From NCBI GenBank assembly GCA_958299035.1, contig CATQJL010000112.1:11756880-11820879 (forward strand): DNA of 64,000 nt, read 5' to 3'. Shown in pieces: positions 12,260 to 24,329 of the stretch; the stretch's first letter is position 1; each line of letters starts with the position of its first letter. The stretch is from Cylicocyclus nassatus (Eukaryota > Nematoda > Chromadorea > Rhabditida > Strongylidae). The notes under the pieces were generated by a model. That model made no database searches and was not told the origin of the DNA. It saw nothing but the letters and a program-made list of their open reading frames with translations. The translations under genes and the position numbers were made by a program.

Positions 12260-15200
12260 TTACTGTGCCAACTTCTGGGCCTTACTTCTAAAATTTGGTT
12301 ATAAATTTCACCTATACATACAGTTGGGTTTCAGAAATGCTGCTATTCTCCATAGGACCAGTTTTCTCAGCTTCTGCATCGCCAGAGTCAGAAAATTTTC
12401 AAAAAATGGCCCCGAATGCTGTGATGGAAAATCATTTTAACAAAGGAAATCTGGAAGCAGATTGTCACATAACCTAGCATATTTTACTCCATCCCCTGAA
12501 TTTTTTCTATGTGCATGCAAGCTTTCGACGATAATTCTCAAATAGTTTTAGTTTATGAGTTCATGTACTTAATCAAGTAACAATAATTCTATGAAGAGAA
12601 TATGAATAATGTAAAATTGTCAGTATAGGAAAAAAGAGTACAAAGGGAGAGATTTTGGTAGAAAACCTATTGCGTGCAAATACAGAACTTAGAGTGAATT
12701 CAATCTTTATTGTGGCAGGGGTTTTTGTAGGATCTAAAAAAAACAAAGACGATCTAAGATCATGAATTCGATTGTGGGAAATCTTAAAGACTGTTTGTCT
12801 TGACCAAGTCACTGCTCAAGTACTAGCTAATGATTAGTACATGAACGAGGAATACGGTCAACACTCGCCCAAACCGTACTTTTCAAGCGGATCAATCAGC
12901 GTCACTGTAGATGGTACAGTATTCCTTTTCTCGAAAGGGTACGGTTTGAGCGACAATTTGGGGTTGTATTTCTAACCCACTAATAAATTATATAAGATGC
13001 AGTTTGGACAGTGGCTCAGCTGGGAGTACCTGAACAGTTTCCACATCCGAAAAACACTGCTGCACAAACAATCTTTTTCACAGCTTCTTTTGACTTTTTA
13101 TTTAAAATCAAAATGTGTAGGGCAAGAGGAGATAGATCCTCTGTATCTCGAAGCGATTGTGATATATGCAGTTTAATTTAATTATGATGCACTAATTTTT
13201 TTGGAAGATCACTCACTTGTGCAAATACAGTCAATACAGTTATAAGAATTCATGAAGCTGTAAAAAATAAGAAAATCTTACTTTTGTGGTGTGTTAAGCT
13301 TTGTTCTTGTAAGATACTATTTTCAACAAGAAGCAAATGACAAACCCTTTTCCCACAGAAGCTTTGGTCGCGGCAAAGCCAACAAGCAAAATGCGCTCCA
13401 TTTTTTCAGATAGCAATATGTTTTAATGGCCACAAAAAAGTGGGAAACCCAGATGTTAGAGAAGGAAGATAATAATAGCATATAGAACACTCAAGGGTAT
13501 CGGCATCGAATGGTATAGGTACCGCCCGCTCTCGAGGTCCTAGAATTTTCTTAATCTGCCGAACGGGCATGATAATAATAAGTTTTAACAAAAGATGATG
13601 TCAGAAGGAGTTCTTTGCCTTTCAGCACTGCCCGCACATAAGAGGCGCAGTGCTTTGAATTGCAAAAGTGGCCCGCTCCTTTATAAAATAAACTCTCTAA
13701 AGGCTGCATAGGGGAATAGAAGTCTCTAGAATAACTGCGAAAAGCATGCATTGGATTGGTAGGTTGGGAGTGGATTACTCAACAATACCTGAATATTTAT
13801 ACTTGACAAATTGTTATATTGTTTGGGAGGATTTGAAACGTTGTTCCATCAAAAAATTATGTAAGAAATCTCTTCTTTCGAAAAAAAAACCATTTAAATT
13901 TTGTTCTTATTATTATAAGTACTTGTGCAAATTACGCTTATTAAAAGAGCTATCAAATCCAAATCAAAAGATCGCATGGGTTCAAAAATTATAACCCTCG
14001 TAGTGAGCCCGAGTGGCACGAATTTTTCTTTTCCATAAAGAAACCAAAACCAGAAGAAAAATCAAATTTTATTGGTCCTTTCAGCATTTTTGAAACCAAG
14101 GTAATAATAAGATTTTAGAGTTTCCGTTTAACAGCTCGCAATAACAAAATTGCTTTGAAAGAATATATGGGGTTCTAAGAAATGGTGACAGTCTCATGGG
14201 TCATCTAATAAGTTGATTGCTTAAAAATATGTGCATGATACAATACCGGTCACAAAATGTGCAAAAAATTTCCGAGAATGTTCCGCAGATTCAAGATTGC
14301 TGAAAACTGAATATCAAGAACAACTTGTACATCAAAGTATTCGCCTTGATAAGCTAAGTATAAAGCTTTTTTCGGATTCAAAATATATTCATTCTGAAAG
14401 GAGTTATGGCGCTGCGTAGTTTGCGTGATTCGCGTGATTTCGTGGAATCCGCAGAATGTTGCGCGACTACCGAAATGCCGCGCAATGTTGCGAGGTTTTT
14501 AGGAATTCTGCACGTTCTGCAAATGGTATTGTATCTTTCTCAAGTGCGCAAAAGTGTACTTCTTAAAGTTGTATTCGTGCAAAACCTGGTTCTTTTTGCT
14601 TGACTACCTCCGTACTAGTCTCAAAAACCTTGTCGGGATATATGAAAAGGATAGCAGCCAAGCATTAGCAAAATTATATATTCAGAATTACATTACAAAC
14701 TATTTTCTTAAGCCACTATAAATGCCTGAAGATAAAGAAGCTATCAGATGAACGACTTTTTCTTCAAGAATAAGAAGGTTTTTCAAGCTGTAATTTTGAA
14801 AAAAGAAAACTGATGAAATAAAACCAGAAAAATATGGGGAAATGACACGACTCAGAATTTCTGCTCAGGCTTAAGAAATGACAAACGTGTAAGTGAGAAC
14901 TTCGTAAAGCTAAGGTACAAATGCATGTGCCTATGGGTAAAAACTAACTGGAATGTCAATCATTCGCTCAGTGAAAGTTTGCATGGCTAAGTGCGAGAAA
15001 ATAGCCACCATTTTTCCAATAAAAGCCGCGCGTTGCACATGACCGATGGATGCAGGAGGGGTGGGCAAACTGGAATGGCAACATGTGGATTTAGAAAAAC
15101 GCTAAGCACAATTTTGAATACTATTCCAACAAAAACTTCACTTCTTATTAGCAAGTTGCACGCAGATGTCAAGTCATTGTGCAATCCTACCCTTAAAAAA

Positions 15201-18040
15201 TTGCTCCCTTCTTTTTATTCTATTTTTTTCTGATCTTCTGACTGACATCAGGCTCAAAGGCAGCGTGCAAAATAAACTTTTGCTCTCCGATCAGTATTAT
15301 GTATTAGCCCAGTCTCAGGGCTCGGCACGAGGTGACTTTTGGAAAATGCAAAAAACGAAGTCCCACTTGACTTTCGCGAATTTTTACGAAGTTACTTTGA
15401 CCCGAAACCCTACACGTAAAAAACCACCAAGAAACGAAACACCGACTAAAAAAATCTTCGCAATTTTTGTCTCATTTCGGCCTCAACAACACCCCCCCCC
15501 CCTCATGTTCTTTGTCGCAAAAGCGATATCCAGCTTGCTTACAAGCCATCAGTGCCAAGCCCCGCCCAGTCTACAAGAAGGCCCCAAGCTTAGGACATCT
15601 GCATTGGCCCTCTAATATGGTATTTGAATAAAATAAATTGACCTGAAACCAGCGAAAGTGCTATCAAGCCATGCCCCACAGTATCAAGCTCCGCCCACCC
15701 AGGGTTGAAAGCAGCCTGTGCCTTCAGAAAAGGCTCTCAGATATCGGGTTTTTGGGAGTGCTGCACATTTTCCACTCTATATGTGTAGTCAAGGGCAAGA
15801 AAAAGCCCTAGAATTACAAAAACATGGAAGACGAAGAACTTTACGACACTCCAATTACTTCTTACGCAGTAAGCCCAGGTACACAGATAATTCCTTTGCT
15901 GTCGAAACACTGTTGAAAAATAATTTGAGTTTTTTCAAAGTTACTTACATGAGTTATAAAATTGTGCAAATGACTTGCTCATACTTGCAAATAATTAAAA
16001 TATTTTCTGTAATTTTTTAAAAATTCAAATTAGCGTTGTAAAAAAATTTTTTCGGGGGCGTGGCGGCCACAGACCTTCACTAGAAAAAATTTTTGTTACC
16101 CCCCTCCCCCCGAGCCGAAATCCTGGGTACGCCACCGGTAGATTAGTGCACCAAATTTTTGCGCTGTACTCGCTGGAAAAAAAACAACATTCAGCTTAAT
16201 GGCTAGAGATTTTCCCCGACTTGCCTGAGAGAGTTTGGCATCTTTCAAAGTTTAGAAATGAATCAAACTCAATATTACTGACCGAATAGCAACTTTACAG
16301 AAAGGCCAACTCTTTTTAATTTTTAACTAATCGATAGCTTTAGATGAGCTTCCGACAGCTGCCGCATTTCAAACAAATTTGAGTGGCAATTTTGTCGGCT
16401 TTCAGTGAAGTAACATGTTTTGTGGACTGTGAGAGACTGCAACCTTCTTGTTAGCCTTGGTGGACTTAAGCCCAAGCGGGATGTTTGAAATATTCTAAAA
16501 TATTCGCAATATTCCGTGAGAGCCGAGAACAAAAACAAGACTAGAATTGCTTTTTAAAATGTAGCAGATGTTCTGTATTGGTGGGAGATTTCAGCTCTTT
16601 CTCATTCTGCAAGTCTCTTTGACAAACAAAGCGCAGAGAGGAAAAGAGATAATATGTCTAAGAAAGATTGTCAAAAACACAGTTTTTTACTTATAAACTG
16701 TAAATGATGATTACTCTTGAAGAGAGAGCTCCGAAAGTGAATAGTAAATCGTTTTGCTTTAAATAAATCGTTACTGAATGTGACAAGTTCACTTAATCTT
16801 AATGGATCACCTACCAACAGCAACAGCTTTTCAATAAATCAAGCACCAGAGATTTGGAGCTGTTCTGACATGAAAACTCTTCAAATTTTCTTGAATTTGA
16901 ATGGTTTGTAAGTTTATGTATTCTTTTGCTTTCTAATTTTGACACAATTTCGTATATTATAAATAATCAAATAATAAATAAATCAATGTTTAATTAGTCC
17001 AGAAGTCGCGCACCAAAACTGTGGTAAATTCGTCCTTAAAAAGTTCAAAAACATCCAGTCCCTATCAACATTGTATTTTGCGTAATAAATTTTGCTTCTT
17101 TAAATATTGCTTCTTAATACACGTCCCAAGTTTCATCTGAAACAAATCGAAAGTTCTGATAAAAATTCAAGAAACAAAACTATCCATGGGAACTTTTATT
17201 TGGAAAGACTAAGTCATGAAACTTGAAACAAATTGAAATTATGCTTTGTTGTACCGCTTACCTTATTTTTTGATTTTTCGAATCCAACTTTTATTTTGAT
17301 AGAATTTTGCTTTCTTCGCCGATTTATCGACAATACCTATTTGCTTTAACCAAGCTTTTCGAATTAAATTTTCACTTCGATAGAATTCTACTACTGAACC
17401 AGTAATCTGAAGGTGCTATTTGGAAGAGCGTTCGCTTCGGAACCGCCACGCGGTTTCCTGCTATGTGCAGATTTTTGAATTGAGTTAACGATTCTTTATA
17501 TATTAGATTATATTTTCTCTGTGGATATACCGACGATACTTGTTGTTTCAAGCACTACTGAATAGCACATCGAGTTCTCAACTTTTTTTTAAAAAATTTG
17601 CTTCACTACAATCATCCTGTACTAAATGTTTGTTGCTATGTTTATGTGCTTTTATGAAAAATGGTGTGAAACCCTCTCGTGATTAAGCTTTGTTTAATAT
17701 ATTCTATTTCGCTTGCACTGTGCTGTCATTGACAGATGAGAATTGTTTCAAAACTGACAGCGTTTCACAGTTTCATGAAACAAAGCAAACATCTGTTGAG
17801 AAATAGCTTGGGATCCAGGCCGGGTAAAGGGCCAAAGTCTGTGATACCAAGAGTACGTAACTTTATTTACAGAGCTGTTTTTTTGGGAAGCGGATATGTT
17901 AACAGTGTCTCAAAGTGACTCTAAAGATGTATATCCCAAACCAAAGGGTGGGGAGAAACAGTAAGAAAAAAAATTAAATTTGCTGATTAGATTAAGTGAG
18001 ATCAGCGAGTTTGTGTAAAAACACATGCACTTGCAACTTA
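12260..18040. other. Non-coding; minor repeats only
   Basis: No gene was recognised. There is a hairpin near 12855-12950 (CGCCCAAACCGTAC against GTACGGTTTGAGCG). A patch at 14975-15080 (GTGCGAGAAAATAGCC..AAAGCCGCG) recurs near 45985-46060. A possible TIR motif AGGGCTCGGCACGAGG at 15318 matches the element at 51.5 kb. The 149-aa frame starting at 15166 runs through this repeat and a poly-C tract, and is not believed to be a gene. Confidence 0.45.
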
Positions 18041-18044
18041 CCCT

Positions 18045-18183
18045 TTGATGTGATGGGATTGGCGGCTGGAAGGAGGGAAAGACTTAATCTGGGCAAGGGA
18101 ATGATCAGAGAGCACGCTCGCGAGAAACGCAGATTGCGTCGCGGGTGCGAGCGGTCGCCTTCCAACCGCCAATTCCGTTGAGT
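18045..18183. mobile_element. MITE family 1, copy 2 (~139 bp)
   Basis: The ends are inverted: left GATTGGCGGCTGGAAGG, right CCTTCCAACCGCCAATTCC. The core AGAGCACGCTCGCGAGA..GCGTCGCGGGTGCGAG is shared with copies at 7.68 and 62.76 kb. This copy is shorter in the arms and has no coding content. Confidence 0.75.
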
Positions 18184-18361
18184 GAGGTATGTAGGGGTAT
18201 CGAAGGGTATGTGCAGGGGCTTTCACTTTGAGTGTCACGGACGTAGCGGCTCAGGTCCTCGTGAGCCTCCTCGCTTGGGCCCGCTTGTTCCAGGTGATCC
18301 TGGAGCAAGACTCTCATAATTTATCGTAACCTGATTGTCATTATGATCTTACAACGATCTA

Positions 18362-18672
18362 TTAGGTTGGCGGATGAATTTTATTACACCAAAGTGCTGT
18401 TGTAAAAGAGACAGTGCAAAAACACGTTTTAAAACTTTTAGGAGACAAAAAACGCAATTAGACGCAGAGAAAAAATCAAAGAAAAAATGACAACTTTGAG
18501 TGTGCCTACAAAGTTGTCTTAAACTTGCTAGCTGTTCGTGCATTTGCGGCATCTCATACTGTTGTGATCGCCCTGTCGGTCCTACTTATGGGCAGATTTA
18601 GAGACTCTAGAAAGCTTCTAAAATTCTTTGGAATCCTACAAAAAAGTGTAACAGAAATATCTGCCAACCTAA
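18362..18672. mobile_element. Mariner-type MITE, 311 bp, TA duplication
   Basis: The left end TTAGGTTGGCGGATGAATTT and the right end in reverse TTAGGTTGGCAGATATTTCT form imperfect TIRs of about 30 bp. Both ends abut TA dinucleotides (18360-18361 and 18673-18674). TTAGGTTGG-type TIRs with TA targets are characteristic of mariner elements. There is no transposase, so it would have moved in trans. A related longer copy lies at 11.6-12.25 kb. Confidence 0.8.
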
Positions 18673-18679
18673 TATAGTA

Positions 18680-21580
18680 AATTCATAGCAGAGGATAATC
18701 CCGTGTTTACTTTCACTGTCACTGCTCCATTTATAATTGGAGAGTAACGTCGATAATCATCCCTGATCCTCGCACTCGTAACTACAAAAATAGTTATTTG
18801 TCAACATCTGCTTATATAGATGAAATGAGACGAGCGTGGTATTCTATAAATGTTTCCATTAAGAAAATGATAATGTCTTAGCTAGTCAAAACGGGAAGAC
18901 ATGGAGAGGGAGTTGTGCGGGGGGGGGGGAGAGAGAAGGAATATATAGTCCCTTTTTCATAATCTGTGGCGTTAAATGCGGCTGCGAAGGAAACCAAGAT
19001 TGTTTGAAGCAGAGTTTGTAAATTCAGTCACATTCCTCATTAATTTTCAAAAGTGGTAAGAATCAAGCATCAGTGGTACGTGCGAACTTGCGCTTTTTTG
19101 GAATTATTTTTGAAAAGAAATCGTAGTTTAGACTTGCCAAAGGTTTTTAAACTATTAGGCAATTTATAAATTCTTTAAATGGCTGGAAATACTTTCATAG
19201 GAATAGATTTTAAGATGGTGTGCCCCCTCCCCCTCCTGTCAGGGTTTCCACTGCCGGAGACATGTAATTCAGTCTATTCATCGAAGATTCGCAGGACAAG
19301 CAAAATTTGCAGCGGTTCCCCAGAATTTTGTTTACTATTACATAAGTGGAAACATTAAGAATGGATACTTTGCAGGATTTTCACGACAGACTGACTGACA
19401 GCGGGAACTTCCGCAGCACTTCATTTAGGAACTTCCCAAGCACGTTTACGGAACTTCCGCAGGTGACTCGACGAGGCTTTCACAAACGTTGTGCGGAAGT
19501 TCCCGTCAGTTGTCTGAGAACGACATTATTTTCACGGGGCCCAATCTCTCCATAGTAGTGAATTCCGACTTTAAAAATAAAATTCTTTGCATGGAGCTTA
19601 AACGCTTCAAGTTTGTTCCTCACAATGTCAGACTCTTCCGCATGGTTGATTCACCCCTCCTCCCCCCCCCCCCCCTGTAAAAGCCCTGTTTACCGCAGTA
19701 AAATGAGTGAGCGCACCTTCGCTTCTTTCGACAATACAGTCTATTTAGCTTTGCTGTAGGACAACGTGTGTAAGGCTACACTAGCCTTTTAAAATATAGT
19801 ATTTCCTATGAACTGCATATCACCAGTCAGTTAGGCTTATGTGCTCAGATTTTACTCCTAGAAATCGTCAGTGTAGCAAGATTGACCTCAATAGTGAAAG
19901 TATGTTTTCCAGAAGAGGCGGTGGGAAGGGTAATCACAACAGGTCCTATGTCAATACTAGATCCTCTTTTGACAGAAAACATGCGCCGGTGATACCAACC
20001 ATAATTTTCGATGTTATTCTCTTTTCCTTGGCGTTGAATCAATAGCGACTTGTGGTTTTTTACAAATGTTTTCGCATGCCTTCGCAATCAAAAACCTTCA
20101 TGAAGTACCTTTCAATGCACACTAAGGTCCAAAATTCGAAGTTTGCTCATTGAACTGAATTTGGTTTGTACCTAGCAAGTTATTTGCGAGAAGATTATAT
20201 AAAGACAATTCTACCAATTTCTAGACTTTACCTGATTCTCTACTCTAAAAACGTTCTCCAATTTACATTGAGAAACAAACTCTTTATGCTCTGATTAGAA
20301 TCTTATCTCTTGTATTTATCGCGAATGTAGATTGCAAGTGTTTGTTGTGTGTTGTTCCTTCCCCATAAACTTGAGACGTGATGACAATGTACCAGTTGGT
20401 GATCCATAGAATTTTCTTCGGTGAGGAGAGATACAGAATTTTTTGATCGACGGAATGTGACGATAGCCATGTTAAAATTTTTTATTGAGATGCTCTTCAA
20501 AATTTTGCAGGCCTACAACTTCGAAAGTATGACAAAACGAGGCTTGACGACAGCCACTTTTTCTAAAAAATTGCCCATAAAGATGATTTCATTTTTTGAG
20601 GTTATTTTTTTCCAAATCATTCATCATGGTAAAAGTCGTTTACACAAGATATAAACCTTTTCAAACGTTAAGACCTTCTAAAAAATTTTCATGGTTTGCA
20701 AACCTTCAAAATCCTTTGATGAAGACTAGTAGAGCTTTATTGAATCCTGCTTACTTTAGTTCTTCGAATTAGCTAAAGTTCTGTGTGCAACCTCAGGATT
20801 GGTTTGGTCTAGGTTAATCTACGACTAGATGGGTGAATTTCACGCGAGTACGAAATGTGTTGGCGGTAAAAGCGAAAGCTGCCACCTGTACAATTTCGCA
20901 GAATTGAACTTTCACTCAGGTATCCGCCAAAAATTATGGATTTTTAGAGGTTGATTTTTCCAATTGTCACAAGCATCGACGCTTCAGTATGATCATGTAT
21001 AAAACACGGATTAAACAATCAAAAAAGCAAATTGGTTAACCCTTCCTCTAGCCAAGTTCCATGTAGAGTGAAGACTGACATATTATTTGTATTCATGTAC
21101 ATTCTTTTTACTTTTTCATCCTGAACTCCATAATAATTAGTACACCAAGATCGAAAGAGAAATTTTTTTTGCTTAGCATGTGAAAACTGCGTCTCAGAGT
21201 CCCAGTAAACCTGTCAAGCTCCATTGTATAGCTCCGACTAGCACTTAGTCAACCTATTCAAATGGGCCTTTACTCATCTTTGCACACAAAAATCGATTTA
21301 TTGGAAAATTGCCAGATCTAAGAAGATCGATTAGAAAGCTAAATGCTGAAGGACTGTACAACTCTTACCCCCTCAAGTACTGGACTTTCACCTTTTTGCC
21401 GTCAATTTCGTCTTCTTCCTCCTTTCCATATAACTGATTGATTTCATTTGTTGTTTACTCAGCTCGTTCTTACGCCTTTTCAACTTTTGGAAAATCGATG
21501 TTTTGAGTGTTTGCCTCATCCTTTTTATGACTATTTCGGCGCAAAAGTGGAGGGTTCACGGCCTAAATTGAACTTTTACC
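18680..21580. other. Non-coding; small inverted repeat at 19.4 kb
   Basis: No gene was recognised. A short foldback lies at 19386-19419 against 19489-19516 (GCGGGAACTTCCGCA against TGCGGAAGTTCCCG), with further GGAACTTCCGCA repeats between the arms. Poly-G and poly-C tracts sit near 18920 and 19663. Confidence 0.5.
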
Positions 21581-21586
21581 TCATTC

Positions 21587-22344
21587 ATGGACGAGATTCG
21601 ATTCAGGATGAGGTTTCCGCTTGTGGTTTTGTTGGCGATTATGGGAGTTACGACAGTAATAGCCGAAGAAGGAGGTAGAGCAAAGAGGAGTTATTATGGT
21701 TACGACTATGGCTATGGAGTGTGAGTTTCTTAACTTTTTTGAATTAGTTTTTATACCATTTGTTTTTTTTTTTGAATTTTACATGACTGAGTTGAGTCCT
21801 TCTTTGCACTTTGTGCTTCAAAGTTGAAAAAATTTTCATATAAACCGGGACTATAACTTCGGGTAGTTTTGGGCTGCGATGACTCTCCGAGAAATTAAGT
21901 TTGAATAAAAATAAATTTATGCAGTGATGGTGATTTCTGGTACGCCGGCCGCATTCTCGGTATCATCCTTGGCCTCTCTTTACTCCTACTATGTTGCTGT
22001 CTTCCGTGCGTGTGCTTAGCCGGTATCTGGTTCCTTGGCTGGTTCGGAATCCGTCAACGTCAACGCCAGCGCTCAACTGCCAGAAACCAAGGTAAGCTTT
22101 AATATTTTTAGGTCAGTCCTGTATTCACTTCGGCTTCAGTTTAGCCTCGCCACCATTGACGAGTGGAAACGTTATCTCGCATCCGATTCGCTATCAAGAT
22201 TCACCTCCTCCACCTCGGGCACGCGACTATTCAGGTGGTGGTGGTGGAGGTGGTGTTATCTATTCTGCTGAAGATCGTTACTACTCGTCATCTGCCACCC
22301 CCGGTGATCGCCGTCCTGATGCTTACAGAGCCTCAAAATTCTAG
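21587..22344 (+). CDS. Small secretory-pathway membrane protein, 3 exons, 166 aa
   Basis: Exons 21587-21720, 21925-22091 and 22145-22344 join with matching phases (2, 1) through GTGAGT/GCAG and GTAAGC/TTTAG sites; TAG stop at 22342. The protein opens with MDEIRFRMRFPLVVLL, a signal peptide ending near TTVIA; an internal ATG at 21608 would give a tighter signal peptide and may be the true start. A short lumenal part follows (KRSYYGYDYGYGV), then one long hydrophobic segment at about residues 52-80 with a Cys cluster (LLLLCCCLPCVCLAG). The juxtamembrane region is basic (RQRQRQR). The tail is Pro/Gly/Tyr rich (DSPPPPRARDY, GGGGGGG, EDRYYSS), suggesting SH3/WW-type partner binding; that is inference. 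Single-pass type I topology is likely. I do not recognise a named family; Shisa- or CYYR1-like architectures are comparable. An exon-3 relic of it lies at 48.2 kb. Confidence 0.85.
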
Positions 22345-22473
22345 CCTTTCGCAATTATGTCTTTCATTCTTAAGTTGTACATATCAATTGATTTGCCGCC
22401 CCTTATTAATCACATTCACTTCATAAAAGCATTGCTTTGTATTAGTGGTGCAGTCATTTATAGCAATTCTTGT

Positions 22474-22479
22474 AATAAA
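22474..22479 (+). terminator. Polyadenylation signal AATAAA
   Basis: A canonical AATAAA lies 130 bp after the stop of the small membrane protein gene. The UTR around it is also recognisable in the 48.2-kb relic (shared GTGGTGCA.TCATT words), which supports transcription through this region. Confidence 0.6.
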
Positions 22480-22489
22480 AGAGTAACTG

Positions 22490-23205
22490 ACTGTTTAATA
22501 CTATTGAGTTGGTGCTATACGATTTGAGATAATCGAAAGGCATCGCCTGACCAAATTGAGGATTTTTGGATTTTGATGCTATCTGATAGCGGGGCCTTAA
22601 CAAAATATTAGCTCGTCCCGGTGCAAAAGATGAATTCTGGAGCGAAAAATTGCTCCAGGTAGAAGCAGCCCAGGTAGTTCCGCCCACCAACGTGGGTGTT
22701 CTGGGGGTAGTGGGCTCGAAGGGCTTTACAATAGATTAAGATGTCGAAAGTCTGTCCATTATAACGTGGGGGCAATTTTTAACAACTCCAGATACAATGT
22801 AATCAGATTTTGAACTTTTTATCTTCAGACCACCCACGTTGAAGGGCGGAGCCACCTGAGCAACTTATTCTGAAGCGTTTTTCTCGCTTCGATATTCATT
22901 GCAGCGAGACTTGATCGATTACTTAGTTAGGGGCCCCGCCATTAAGCAACGCCAAAATTTCACCAACTTCATTTCGAGTGGATGGTGCTTTCAAAAGCAT
23001 GACTCGACAAAGCTGAACTGGTATACCTATGTGTTGATTTTTCGCCCCATGTAAAGTGAATCAAGCCCATTCCCGAAGCACATCTCTTACCCTGGAAAAA
23101 TTACTAGCAAATTTTCTCGCATACAGTTTCGCGCACACTCGGCAGCCTGCGATATTCCTTCTCAGTGCCAGACTCAGACAATGGCGAGCACCCGCCGACT
23201 ACCCA
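22490..23205. other. Intergenic, no gene seen
   Basis: No motif-bearing frame or repeat was recognised between the poly(A) site of the membrane protein gene and the RTE fragment on the other strand. Confidence 0.4.
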
Positions 23206-23210
23206 CGGTC

Positions 23211-24110
23211 TACTTACTTACTTAGATGGCCCGTCCTCACTCGCCGGGAGGCCCCAACATTTGACCATTCATTGCGGTTTCGTGCAATCGTCATCCATGA
23301 ACGTCTCGGTACGTGCCTGCGATTGCTGGTTAATCCTGAATTAGTTTCCAACTGCTGACGCTGGTTTAGGCGATCAACAAATACGTCGCACCACTCTTCG
23401 GTGGTCTACCACGTGGACATTTAAAAGCTCTTCAAATCCATTCCAATGCTCTTTTAGTCCATCTATCGTCTTCACTTCTCATTCCACTTCTCATGTCCGG
23501 TCCATCTATGTTTGCTCTTCGATACCTACTCTGCTGAATCTTGTGAACGCGAGAGTTGCTTAAATTTTAAAGCTCCAAATCCCAAGTCCACACTGTTTGA
23601 ACTTCCTTATCTTCACAAGCTTCTTCTCGAGCGCCCTGTGTGCTGTTTATAACGCCTTCGTAGTTGCTGAAGTGTCAGGCCAGGTTTCGGCTGACGTAAC
23701 ACAGAGCACAAGACGTGTAGCATCAAATAGGTGAGCACCTAAGTTCGGGTTAGCGAGATGGGCTGTAGCCTCTTTCAATGGTCCGAATGCTGCCCATGCC
23801 GCTCTTCGTCTTCTGCTAAGTTCGTCCTTCATATCGTTGTTCATGTTGATGGTGCGCCCTAGGTAAACGTAGGATGTGGTTTCCTTTATCGGTGATCCAT
23901 CCAAGGTAACTGGCCTTCGCTGCACCAGTTGTTAGTCATGAACTGCGTCTTCGTCCAATTAATCCTGACCCCTATCCTTCTTCCGGCTTCATTTGACTCG
24001 TTCAGCGTCTTTTCGGCTTCGCTAATGGATTTCGAGAATACAACGATATCGGGCGACGCCAAGCCCATCTCCCGAAGGTGTGCCATCGAGTACCCGATAA
24101 GCGCCCAAGC
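23211..24110 (-). pseudogene. 5'-truncated, decayed RTE retrotransposon
   Basis: Read on the minus strand this gives DIVVFSKSISEAEKTLNE, GRRIGVRINWTKTQFM, then SYVYLGRTINMNNDMKDEL, RRRRAAWAAFGPLKEAT, and further down FVDRLNQR and VPRRSWMTIARNRNEW. It matches in order the RT C-terminal half of the element at 57.7-61.0 kb. The 3' end at about 23213 (GTGAGGACGGGCCATCTAAG then repeated TAAG) is the same terminus as in that element. Frameshifts and stops are frequent. 5' truncation is normal for target-primed reverse transcription. The exact 5' edge near 24.1 kb is uncertain. Confidence 0.85.
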
Positions 24111-24329
24111 AGTACCATTGGGTGGTCCTATAAGCGCGCCCGACGGTAGCTCGGTTGCAGACCCGATACGCAATCGGTATCTGAGTGGAGTACGTATGAT
24201 TTTGAACACCTGTCTTCATTTTGAGCCTGGCATAAAGGTCAAAATTTACACAAAAACACAAGGTGACGTCTAAGTTAGCTACAGTCACGCCTCTACGCTT
24301 GATCTCAAGGTCAAGGACTCCAGTGGTGG

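Noticed and set aside
15166..15615. A 149-aa plus frame
   Set aside because: Low-complexity, crosses a poly-C tract and a TIR-like repeat, with no splice context or family motifs.
22035..22271. A 78-aa plus frame overlapping the membrane protein gene
   Set aside because: An out-of-frame reading of exon 2, intron and exon 3; the spliced frame is clearly the coding one.
23929..24273. A 114-aa plus frame
   Set aside because: Antisense of the truncated RTE fragment.
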